Positions 15,754-26,200 of a DNA stretch of 64,000 nucleotides are shown here, piece by piece; position 1 is the first letter of the stretch; the number at the start of each line of letters is the position of its first letter. This DNA comes from Coriobacteriaceae bacterium. GTDB taxonomy: Bacteria; Actinomycetota; Coriobacteriia; Coriobacteriales; Coriobacteriaceae. The position numbers and the translations under genes were made by a program. Below the pieces are notes generated by a model. The model was not told the origin of the DNA. It made no database searches and saw only the letters and a list, made by a program, of their open reading frames with translations. Location of the stretch: assembly GCA_902399975.1 (NCBI GenBank), contig CABOHA010000002.1, forward strand, positions 124,001 to 188,000, given 5' to 3'.

Positions 15754-17058
15754 ATGGCAGGTGAGAGGCTACATCGGGACGGATACATCCCACGTATCGT
15801 GGATGCGCAAATCGAGCGCTACCTTCACGTCTTTGGCGCGGTCGAGATTGCAGGCACCAAGTGGTGTGGCAAGACGTGGGCCGCGCTTGAGCATGGGGCG
15901 TCCGTCTCGTATGTCGACGAGAATCTCGACCTCGCGCGTGCCGACCCGGCGATGATGTTGCTGGGAGACCGTCCGCATATTATCGATGAGTGGCAGCGCG
16001 TTCCCCAAATTTGGGACTACGTTAGACACGAGGTTGACCGCACCCGGGGTGCGCGCGGCGCCTATATCCTCACGGGTTCCGCCACGCCTGCGTTTGGCTC
16101 AAAGGGGGAGGCGCCCGCGCATAGTGGAGCCGGCCGCATCGGCCGCGTCCGCATGCACCCCATGACGCTTGCCGAGACAGGCGAGTCCAACGGCAAGGTG
16201 AGCCTGGCGGGCTTGTTTGAGCATCGTTTTGAGCCCTGTCGGTGCAATGGCGATACACCGGGGCTTGTCGAAGCCGCTTGCCGCGGCGGCTGGCCCGAGG
16301 CGATCGATATGGTTTCGGCTGACGCCCAGCTCATCGCCCGCGAATATCTCAACACCACGTTTTCGAGCAGCTTTCCGGCGGTCGGTCTCGACCCCGATAT
16401 TGCTCGTCGAGTCTCTGCATCGATCGCGCGCAATCTGGGACAGGCAACCACGTATAAAACGATTCTTATGGATATGTTCGGTGCCGAGGAGGAGCCCGCA
16501 GCGTTTGCCGACGAGACCAAGGTGCGTAGGTACCTGGATGCCCTCAAAGGCATGTTCATTCTCGAGGAGGTCCCCGGTTGGGTTCCCGCCGCGCGCGACA
16601 AACGACGCTTTACCGTCAAGCCCAAGCGCTATCTGGCAGATCCGAGCCTTGCTTGCGCCTTGCTAGGTATGTCCTTGCAGGCGCTGCTTGCCGACTGGCA
16701 GACATTTGGTCTGGTGTTTGAGAATTTGGTCATACGCGACCTTTCGGTCTACGCACGTTCGCTCGACCTGCTGGATAGCACGCCCGTGCGCTATTATCGC
16801 GACGATTCGGGCCTTGAGTGCGATGCTATCGTGCAGCTAGCCGACGGACGGTGGGCCGCCTTTGAGATTAAGGTGAGTGAAGATAAAGCGAGCGCCGGCG
16901 TCGAGAGCCTCAAGCGCGTTCGCAAGAAGGTCTGTGGAAATCCTCGTTCACGCACACGCGAACCGGAGTTTATGGCCGTGATTGTGGGGGTGGGTGAGTA
17001 CGCCCGCGAGGTCGAGGACGGTATCTACGCGATACCCGTGCGCGCGTTGGGGTGTTAA
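15754..17058 (+). CDS. AAA ATPase with DUF4143-like C-terminus
   Basis: The 434-residue protein belongs to the large ATP-binding AAA_14/DUF4143 group. The P-loop GTKWCGKT is at residues 34-41, Walker B HIIDEW near 75-80, and LTGSATP matches the sensor motif. The C-terminal part contains GLECDAIVQLADGRWAAFEIKVSE, a PD-(D/E)XK-like nuclease core seen in this family. Its cellular role is unknown. It lies just downstream of the 23-bp repeat array, which is likely its control region. Confidence 0.85.
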   Translation: MAGERLHRDGYIPRIVDAQIERYLHVFGAVEIAGTKWCGKTWAALEHGASVSYVDENLDLARADPAMMLLGDRPHIIDEWQRVPQIWDYVRHEVDRTRGARGAYILTGSATPAFGSKGEAPAHSGAGRIGRVRMHPMTLAETGESNGKVSLAGLFEHRFEPCRCNGDTPGLVEAACRGGWPEAIDMVSADAQLIAREYLNTTFSSSFPAVGLDPDIARRVSASIARNLGQATTYKTILMDMFGAEEEPAAFADETKVRRYLDALKGMFILEEVPGWVPAARDKRRFTVKPKRYLADPSLACALLGMSLQALLADWQTFGLVFENLVIRDLSVYARSLDLLDSTPVRYYRDDSGLECDAIVQLADGRWAAFEIKVSEDKASAGVESLKRVRKKVCGNPRSRTREPEFMAVIVGVGEYAREVEDGIYAIPVRALGC

Positions 17059-17301
17059 GGGGCGGCACGCCGTGTGCCCGCTGCCCGGTGCTGCGGATTG
17101 GTGCAAGTGGTCAGGTTTGTTTGCACCATGTCCTTGGCATATGGAAGAAGCTGCTATTCGTAATCTTTAAGACATCATTAAGGCTTGCGCTGTGGAGCAA
17201 ACCGCAGGTCAATGCTATTCTTTTACCTTATCGTATGGTGTTGTATTCTGCCTGAATTCTATGCCTACGAGCAACGGATTGATCGCGACCAAGCGGAAAG
17301 G

Positions 17302-18393
17302 ATGGCACGCCCGCTAGCAGGGCAAACGCAAGCGATGAGTGGCATGGACCGACATAGCGAGCTCCGGCAGCACAAGACGGCGGCCGAGTACCGCCAAGCT
17401 GCCGACGAGCACGCGCGGACCCTCAAGGATTTCTGGAAGGATTTCCTGGTGAGCGGTCTGTTTGTGCTGGCCGCCATCGTTGCCATCTTTGCATGCCTGG
17501 CCTGGTTTGCCGCGAATAACCGAGTGAGTGCCACGGGGAGTACGATCGGGGCGAAGGGCCCACGGTTTGTGCTCTCGGGAACGCAGGGCGGCACGGCAGG
17601 TAAGTACGACGCCCAGGACAACTACGCGTCGGACAGTACAAGCCTTGCCGTGAACAATCTTTTCAACCTCAATAACATGAGTGCCGATGGCAGTCTTTCT
17701 CCGGGGTCGGCGGGCCAGCTTCAGCTCAACGTCAAGCCGCTCTGCAACGACCTGCACGATATTACGGTGGAGATGACCTGGGAGATTTCTGTCCAGACGA
17801 GCGTTGCGGGCACGGACGGCACTGCTACGGACGCATCGAAAAATGAAGAGATCATCAACTCGCTTAAAAATCTGGTGCGCGGCCATATCTTGGTTTTCCA
17901 GGGCAAAGACACCTCTGGCTTTTACTCCAATCCGCTGGTTCCCACGACAACCACGGTGACCCAGGACGGAGCGAGCGTCACCGTCATCACACAGAGCTTT
18001 ACCATTCCGGCGAAGAGCTTTCGTGCTGAGGGCTCAAACAATACGACCGAAACCGTCACCAAAACCCTCTACTGGATTTGGCCGGAGCAGTTCAAGAGCT
18101 ATGTTCGCACGGGCAACGCCGGCTACGGTGGCAACCTTTTCGCTAACACAGGCGACGAGGGGGGATACACGACCCTCGTCGGCGACATCAACAATAACCA
18201 CGCGTGCTATTTCCGCGCCGATAGCACGAGCGTGCCAGGTCAGGCGCCTAGCGCGGTTCCGCCTGTCGGAGCCGGCATGTCCTCTGCGGATGTGGAAACC
18301 TGCGCCAATTATTACAACAACGCCGACGAGATTATCGGCAAGAACGTCAAGTACATTCGCGTGCGCTTTACCGCCAAGGAGGCGGATAAATAA
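17302..18393 (+). CDS. Single-pass membrane protein with extracellular domain, surface operon gene 1
   Basis: Counted from 17302 the protein has about 45 cytoplasmic residues, a membrane helix (FLVSGLFVLAAIVAIFACLAWF) and about 290 external residues. The external part begins NNRVSATGSTIG and includes SLSPGSAGQLQLNVKP, which recalls TasA/camelysin-type beta-sandwich proteins. The start is uncertain: the frame is open back to 17185, but that extension lacks a ribosome site. ATG 17302 or 17335 gives the same topology as the two following proteins. The next ATG directly follows this stop codon, so the genes are co-translated. Confidence 0.75.
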   Translation: MARPLAGQTQAMSGMDRHSELRQHKTAAEYRQAADEHARTLKDFWKDFLVSGLFVLAAIVAIFACLAWFAANNRVSATGSTIGAKGPRFVLSGTQGGTAGKYDAQDNYASDSTSLAVNNLFNLNNMSADGSLSPGSAGQLQLNVKPLCNDLHDITVEMTWEISVQTSVAGTDGTATDASKNEEIINSLKNLVRGHILVFQGKDTSGFYSNPLVPTTTTVTQDGASVTVITQSFTIPAKSFRAEGSNNTTETVTKTLYWIWPEQFKSYVRTGNAGYGGNLFANTGDEGGYTTLVGDINNNHACYFRADSTSVPGQAPSAVPPVGAGMSSADVETCANYYNNADEIIGKNVKYIRVRFTAKEADK

Positions 18394-19233
18394 ATGGACG
18401 AGCAGCTTAATGCCCGCGAGCAGGGCGATATCAAACACAACGAAGGAGCGGCAAACCCCGGCGGCAACGGGTTCGGCTCGCACGGCGAAGCGCGTCCGGC
18501 TGGCCGCATCGAGCGTATCAAGGCTTGGGTGAGCGGCCACCGTCGCGAATCCCTTGCCATCATGGGCTTGCTTACCGTGCTTCTCGTGTTGCTGGGATTG
18601 ACGCTCGGATGGTTCGTCGATGCCAATCGCGGCTCCACCGTCGGCAAGATCAAGGAGCCGGCAGAGCTCAAAGTGCTGGGCCCCAACGCTACGGCAACAG
18701 AGCAGATCGACCTGAGCTACAACCCCGAATACGGCGATACCAAGACTGGCAACACGGTGACGCTCAAGCGCGCGTTTTGCGTGCAAACGGGCGGTGACGG
18801 TTTTGAGCTGCAACTCGCGAATACGACCAACATTACAGGTCTCACTATTGAGCTGTACAGAGCCGAGAACACGTCTGCGCTCCAGACGCCCGACGTGAGC
18901 GGTACCGCAGACGGCAAATCTTATAGCTGGAAAGCAACCGGAGAGAACCTGCTTACGAGCTTCGAATATATCAACAAGGAGAACGACGGTCTGGCAGCCG
19001 TGCCGGGCGAGGGCGCAAGCGACCCTACGTTCAAGGACTATCAAAACGTCCAGCGCAACGCGCGCCCGCTCTACCGATACAAGAAATTCGGCAAGAGCGA
19101 ACTCAACGCTAAGACGCTCGACGGCTCGACTGACAATGACACGCTCAACTTTATCATCAAGCTTTCGTGGGACGAGAGCGCCAAAGAGACCGATGTGATC
19201 TACCTGATCGCGCGCAACACGAGCGGTAAGTAG
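18394..19233 (+). CDS. Single-pass membrane protein, surface operon gene 2
   Basis: The 279-residue protein has a charged cytoplasmic head (1 to about 55), a membrane helix (IMGLLTVLLVLLGLTLGWFV) and an external domain beginning DANRGSTVGKIKEPAELKVL. A helix ending in WF, then a short polar stretch and a hydrophobic beta strand, resembles TasA-like fibre subunits, though no SipW-type peptidase gene is present. It follows gene 1 with no gap and precedes gene 3 by 14 bases. Likely an exported subunit or anchor of the surface assembly. Confidence 0.8.
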   Translation: MDEQLNAREQGDIKHNEGAANPGGNGFGSHGEARPAGRIERIKAWVSGHRRESLAIMGLLTVLLVLLGLTLGWFVDANRGSTVGKIKEPAELKVLGPNATATEQIDLSYNPEYGDTKTGNTVTLKRAFCVQTGGDGFELQLANTTNITGLTIELYRAENTSALQTPDVSGTADGKSYSWKATGENLLTSFEYINKENDGLAAVPGEGASDPTFKDYQNVQRNARPLYRYKKFGKSELNAKTLDGSTDNDTLNFIIKLSWDESAKETDVIYLIARNTSGK

Positions 19234-19247
19234 GAGAGGGGGCGCAC

Positions 19248-20192
19248 ATGGAGAAGCGAGAGAAGCAGCAGGATGCCGAGCGCGAGCAGCTGGCAAAAAG
19301 CAAGAGCCTAGCCAAGAATAAGCTGGTTGTGGCAGCAATCGCACTTGCTTGCGCCGTGGCGCTCGTGACGGGTGGTTACTTTACCTATTCCGCCTACACC
19401 GCCAACGGATTTCTAAAGTCCGTCGCCGCAACGGGCACCGCGCAGAGCCTGTTTGCGAGCGACCTGCTCACGGGCTATATGAGTGCGCCTGGCAACGACG
19501 AGCTCGACCGCGCCCAGCGCTCCGTTACGGTATATCCCAACAACAAGCAGTGCAGCTTCACCTTTAGCATCTATAACTATTTGCTGAGCAACAGCAACTT
19601 CTGCAACGATAAAAACGTGACGTATACCTTGACGGTCGAGGGGTATGGGCTCGATGGTGCCACGTGGAGCTATGCGCCCCAACCCGCCGGAAACGTCAAG
19701 CTTCCGGAGAATCAGCCTACCAAGAACGATTACACCGTGACCTTTCCTGAGGACAAGTTGGGACATGCCTACTTTGTGATTAAGGCCATGGTTGTTTCGA
19801 AGGAGAGCCCCGGCACCGAGCTCACCTGTCTGGCGGCGAAAGTCGTGCCGTCAAAGAAGGCCGAGGTCAAAACCGCTGCGGTTGAGGGCGCGCTGGTTGA
19901 TGAGGCTGGCAAGTTTGCTGATTACGCTGCGTACAACTACCGTGTGACGGTTACGGGCGCACCGGCAAACGTCACGCTCACGTGGGGGGAGAACGTGGAG
20001 ATCGATCCGTTCTTCGAGACCAACCATGGCGCGACGGTGGATGCTGCAGCTCGCAAGGCTACGTTCACCATGGAGCCGGGTTCGATGGTCGTCAACTTTT
20101 ACCGAGCGGACGGCAAAACGCCCGGTGGCTGGGGTGACCTGGGCATTAGCGTGAGCGGAACTACCCTGACGGGCACGACGGAGACTCAATAA
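19248..20192 (+). CDS. Single-pass membrane protein, surface operon gene 3
   Basis: The 314-residue protein has a highly charged N-terminus (MEKREKQQDAEREQL), a membrane helix (LVVAAIALACAVALVTGGYF) and a long external region with predicted beta strands and two cysteines near NKQCSF and FCND that could form a disulfide. It shares topology, but little sequence, with the two upstream proteins. AGGAG lies upstream of ATG 19248. It ends 40 bases before the giant protein gene, with no terminator between. Confidence 0.8.
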   Translation: MEKREKQQDAEREQLAKSKSLAKNKLVVAAIALACAVALVTGGYFTYSAYTANGFLKSVAATGTAQSLFASDLLTGYMSAPGNDELDRAQRSVTVYPNNKQCSFTFSIYNYLLSNSNFCNDKNVTYTLTVEGYGLDGATWSYAPQPAGNVKLPENQPTKNDYTVTFPEDKLGHAYFVIKAMVVSKESPGTELTCLAAKVVPSKKAEVKTAAVEGALVDEAGKFADYAAYNYRVTVTGAPANVTLTWGENVEIDPFFETNHGATVDAAARKATFTMEPGSMVVNFYRADGKTPGGWGDLGISVSGTTLTGTTETQ

Positions 20193-20232
20193 CTCTGGAA
20201 GCGGAGTTTTTAGGATAAGAGGTACGGAATCG

Positions 20233-23200
20233 ATGAGAACGGCAAAGCGCATACTCGCAGAGTTCATGACGGTGGTCATGGTGCTCCAAGCATGCTCGCC
20301 CACGGTGGTTGCTGTGGCGGCAGGCTGGCAGAACATCTCGAACGAGATTGCTGCCGCATCTGCGAAGGCGTTGGATACTGCCGAGGGCGGCGAGACCAAC
20401 GGCGATGTCACGATCGGGTCTGGGTCGAGTGATACCGGTGCCGACAGCGACAGTGCTGGGGATGACGCGGCGAAGGATGACGCTGCAGCAGGCGATACCA
20501 CCGATAGCGCCATGGGTTCCGATTCCACGGGCGACCAGACGGAAGGCGACGATGCCGCTGACGATGCCGCCGCTGACGACGCCGAGCAAGATGCCGATGA
20601 TGCGACTTCGGAGGACGCTGAGGCCCAGGCGGGTGCGACGATCACGGATTTGAAAAAGCTTGTCGAGCTGCTCAAGGCTAATGGTGCGGAAAACATCGTG
20701 CTCAAAGAAGATAACAGTGGAATCAAAAGCCTCAATGTCAAGTCGTCGGAGGCGTTCGCCGCCCTGTCTAACGCCGACGCTTCGCTTTACTATGATGCGC
20801 AGATCAAGGTTATCATCACGGGCGATGCGAAGCTCACCGAGTCGGCTAATAACGGCATGTCTTTCCAGGGCTTTGGCAGCGATGAGCATCCGTTTGAAGG
20901 CAGGATCTATAGGTCGCTGAATGGCGCTGATAGTCCCGTCGAGCTCACGACTGATCGGACGGTTTTTAATAGCCTCAAGCTGACCGACCAAAACAATATG
21001 GTCAAGATGAAGTGGGTGGGCGCGACTAGCTATAGCGCGCCGATGGTCGCTTCGAAGGTCAGCGGTGCGGAAAACAGCGAAGAGAGTAAGACGCTTAACG
21101 CGTCGGTTGACATCGCGGGTCCCGTTGATAAGAAGGATGATACGACTTCCGTCTTGACGGCACCCCTCCTGGGTGAGACGACGGGCTATCTTGCTGCGAA
21201 AGTTACCTATAGCTTCACCGGTTCCCACAAGATTCTCAAGGTGAATGCGACGGGCAACATTGGCTTGATTGGTAACACGGTCGAAAGCGGGGCCTTGACG
21301 GTTGAGTCCGTCACGTTCCCCAACGATCTGGCCTCAGGCGGAACCGTCGAAACGAGCTCTGACAACGCTGGGCTGCTCGTAGGCGAAGTCAAGGACGGTG
21401 CGACCCTGAGCGTCGGCACCCTGACCAATGTTCCCGCCGCCACCGTCCAGTCCACGAGCGGCTTTGCCGGTGGCGTTGTAGGCCTCGTTGGCTCGAGTGC
21501 AGGTGCCATGGTCAACGTCACGGAGGCTCTCGACCTACACGCGCTCACCGTCAAGGGCACCACCGCCAGCGGCGGTTTTATCGGCAAGGCAGCCAACCTC
21601 ACGCTTACCGTGGGTACGGATAACAGCGGAAAAGACGCCTCGGGCAATGCCATCACCATCAAGCCTGCACGCGCGGTTGGGTCATCATCGGCCGGCACGT
21701 ATGCAGGTGGCCTTATCGGCGACGCCTCGTTTGCCGGCAAGTTCACCATCAATGGCGACATCTTCGACTTTGGCGAGGGCGTGGATCTCAGCGTATCCAA
21801 CACGAGCGTCGCTCCTTCTGCCGGCGGACTGTTCGGCGAGCTCGACATCTCGAACGGCGATGTGACCGTCAGCGGCGGATCGTATACAAGTACGTTGCAA
21901 AACGGAACGGACAACAACAATAGCGTGCGCGGCAACTACGGCGGCTTGGTGGGCAAGCTGTGGGGCAGGAAGGATGGCGAGGCACTGCGTGCGTTCACGG
22001 TGCAGGATGGCGCCGCGGTGTCGTTTGGCGTGGGCTCCAACGGCAAGCTCACCTATGCGGGCGGCCTGGTAGGCTACCTTGGCGAAGGCAACGGGAGTCC
22101 CAACGAGTCTGCCGTGGTCATTGATGACGCAACGGTGACATGTGCAACATCGGGCTACGCCAGCAATAGTGGCAAGTATGGCGGTGCCGTGGGCGTCGTG
22201 GACACAAAAAACGTTCTAGAAGTGCGCGGCCTAAAGGTCGAAACCGCCGGCAACGCCACCATCGGCGGCTCGAACGGCGGCTTTGCCGGAGTCGTCGGAT
22301 CGTCGTGGCGCGGCATCGTTAAGTTCAGCGGTGTCACCGATCTGTCGGACGCCAGATTCGCGGAAAACGACCACACCGCGCAGCTAGTCTATGAGAACTT
22401 CAACTCACTCATTTTTGCCGCGGGTAGCGGAAGCGACGGCGGTGCCACCGCAGGCGATATCACAAAATGGCAATACAAGCGCCCCACCACTCAGGTCAAG
22501 ATTGATGACATCTACAGCTATGGTCAGGTCATTCGCCTGGGCAGTGGGCTGAGCAATGATCTCATCACCATCAACGATTCGCACCAGTGTATCTTTAAAT
22601 CGAACCTCGTAAAAACTGGTGGCGCCTTTGTGCTGGCAGGCGTCGACGATTTCGCAAAGCTGGCGATCACCTGGCAAACGAGCGGGTACTTCTCCGCCGT
22701 GGAGGACGTTGCGGATGACAATTTCGCTCAGATTCCTTCGACGAACATCACGCTCTCTGCAGACATCAACCTTTCCGGCACAGGTCTTACCGGCCTTACC
22801 AAAGACCGACAGCCCAAAGAGCAAGCCGGCGTTAACGAGAACAACCACAGCTTTACCGCCACGCTCAACGGCAACGGTCACACCATAAGTCTGGCGGTGG
22901 GCGAGCCTTACGGCATGCGCGGCAATAGCGAGGTCAGTGCCACCAGTGATGGCAACGGCAAAATCTATCGCCACGGCCGCCTGGGCTTGTTCGCAGCAAT
23001 CAACGGCGCAACTGTCTCCGACGTCACAATCGCCGGCTCTATGAAGTTCGATAACGGCGCGGCCATTGATGCCGGATCGCTTGCGGGCACCATTGCGGGC
23101 GGTCTGACGCTGTCTGGCGCAACGTGCAAAACGAATATCGCGTGCGATGATACGTTCGCTAACGATGTGAACATTAACGATGTGAACATTGGTGGTATTG

Positions 23201-26200
23201 CGGGCAGCGTGTCGACAGCTTCCACGGTTACGTTTGGGGGCAGCAGCAAGGCTCAAGCGACCATCGCTGCAACTAAAACGCTTAACGGCAATATTCGCAT
23301 TGGCGGCGCCATCGGCTATGTGGGCGATTATGCCTCGACATTCAATGTTACGGGTCTCGAAGCCGGCGGCAAAATCGAAACCGGCAATTGCGCCAGCGGC
23401 AAGATTGCCCAAGTTGGTGGCCTTATCGGCTGCATCGCACAGGGTAAACAAGAAAACGTGACAAACAAGACCAATGTGGCGACCGTCAACATCGCAGGGT
23501 TGGTGTTCGATTCGTTCGCCATGAGCGTCGGCAAAAACGGCGATAAGCTCAATGGCGCGGGCGGTCTCTTGGGTTATAGCTGGGGCAACGCGGTCGTAAC
23601 TATCGGAGATAACAGCGTTAACAAGGATGTAAACTCCTATGCTCTGAGAACAACCAAGGCCTCAATAACTGCGGAGAATTCCAAGGAGCTCGGCGGTCTT
23701 GTATACGCCGCTAGTGGCCACTGGGTCATCAACGACTATGCCATCGACCTTTCGGGTGCAACCATTAACGCGAGCAACGCCGAGATGTTGGGCTTGCTCG
23801 TCGGCCGTGGCAGCAGGGTAGCCGACGGAATATACGGTTCCGAGCCGTATGCGGGATTATATCTAGAAGATAAGGCTTATTGGGGTACTGCCTATAGGGT
23901 CGAAGGCATTCATGTTGCGGAAGCTAAGTCCATAAAGAAGTTTGATGAATGGGTTGGCGACGGCAGGAAGCCAGGCAGCAAGCTAATCGATGCCGAATGG
24001 AACACTGTCGTTTCACTTCACACCAAAGACGACGTTAATAATGGCAAGCTCGACATGAGCGGAAATCCGGGAAGCGATAACAGCTATCACAATCGAACGG
24101 ATTTCGGCAACTCACGCAAAACCAACGCTTGGACGAGGTATTACTACAATCTTGACAAGGCGTATACGGTAGTAGGCAGCAACTCAAAAAATAGTAGTGC
24201 GAGCAGCTGGATGGACCGCCCGGAGTACTTGTTGCTTTGGTGTGCATGCCTGTATGCCCCGCCTGCAATTCAGGGCTATATCATTCCGGGAAATCGTGAG
24301 ATTTTCAAAGGAAACAATATTGGTACGAACGGTTCCGAGGGCGTGGCTATCAACCTAGAGGGATACAGCTTCTACCCCACCAACCCCACCAGTAATTCCA
24401 CGGTAACGGTAAAAAACGCAACCATTACGTTCCATTATTCCGATATTAAAGCTGAGCAAGAAGGCAATAAAAAGAATAACGAAGCCACGCAGCACGAGAA
24501 TATGCACTGCGCTCTCATCCGAACTCACACGGGCGATCTTAAGGTTGAGAATGTCACGCTTGCTGGTACCGTGGGCTCTGTTGTGAGCGATTGGGGAAGC
24601 TCGTCTGGCGCGCTTGTGTGTCGCTATATCTACGGACCCGTCAAAAAAACCAATGTGGCACAAATCACGATAAACGGTTTAGTGCTCGATGGTCTTGCGG
24701 TCGATGGTGTGACGAACGCCACCCAATACGCTCCACTGCTAATCAACCAGATGCAGACCCTTGTAAACCTTGATGCGAAGAATATCTCGGTAACCGATTC
24801 GTACAATAACGGTACGAAAAAAAAGATTGCAGCTACAAGCTTGTTTGGCGAGCTCGGCGTGGGAGATAAGGCCAATCAGGTCATAGCGAAGTTTGAGAAA
24901 ATAAGCTTGCCCAGCCAAACGGACAATTCGATTTTTACCCACGCGAGCCTGCTGGAGAGCTTTGGCTACGCGACCGGCGGCACGGGCTCGGCGGACTATA
25001 CCTTTACAGCAGATGCCGCTCAAAATGACAAGGTGACCTACGGATCCGAAATTGATAGGAAAGGCACGGAGTACTCCGGCAAGCAGCTTTGGTATTACGA
25101 TGAAGCGACGTATGGCACCCCTAACGGCTTGGTGAAGGCTGGGGATAAGACGGCGAATGTCGATGCCCCGGTGTTCGGTGACTATCTTCCTTATGTTTAT
25201 AAGGGGAAGGCCACCGAGAGCAATGTCCAGTACCACGAAATAAAAGTCAACCAGCGTATTCCAAAGCTGATAACGGGATGTGGTACATATGGCGATCCGT
25301 ATACCGTTAAGGACGCGACGGAGATGAACGCCATCGCCAACTACATCAACAATAGCGTGGCATTGGATGGCTGGGAAGTCACCATTGCCGCTGACCAGAG
25401 TGCGCTTTGCACTCGCCGCAGCGACCAATCGACCAACAATGAGGTTACGTACGTCTATAAGCAGGCAAACGGTACTGATAAAAAATGGGAGAGGAAGATC
25501 GGCGATAAGACCGATCCCGAGCAGACGCTGAGCGACGAAACCGTGCGCCGCTATATACAGAGTGCGTATTACAGCATAGAGCCTGACAAAGATAGTAAGA
25601 TTACCGTCGATGCGGCATCGTTTGGCGGGTTTGGCAACAAGGCCAATCCGTTCCGCGGTGTTATCGTTGGCGATCTGGGCGCCTCGACTGCAACAATTGA
25701 GATTGAAAACAACAAGGGCGAGCTTCGCGGCCTGGTTCCCTATAGCTATGGCAGCGTGGTACGCAACCTCAACATCAATTATGTGAACGAGTCGGCGGCG
25801 ATTACTTATTCTGCCAAGGACGCCGACGGTGCCCCAACGGCGTTCTTTGGTGGCGTTATCGGCTGCATCCTTGGTGGCGATAACATTATCGATGGCGTGG
25901 TCGTAAATGGGGCGACGGCCGATAACCCCACAACTGGCTTTACGGTTACTGGTGGCGGAACTAAGTCACATCTTGTTCCCGTCGGCGGTTACGTTGGTGC
26001 CATTGCGGGCGGCGGTGTGATCTTCCGCAATATGTCAGGGACGTCTTGGCGCGCTGGAACCAGCGACAAGTCTCAGGGGCTTGGAACGGGCAACTTCCGG
26101 CAGTACGACAATCCCTACGTTGGCCGTGTGATTGATGGCTATGCCTTTAGCGAGGGCTGCAAAGTCGAAAACGGTAACGCTAGCTACAAGATCAACGAGC

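Noticed and set aside
17185..17301. N-terminal extension of surface operon gene 1 with an extra hydrophobic segment
   Set aside because: It would start at TTG without a ribosome site, and the two sister proteins have short charged heads instead.
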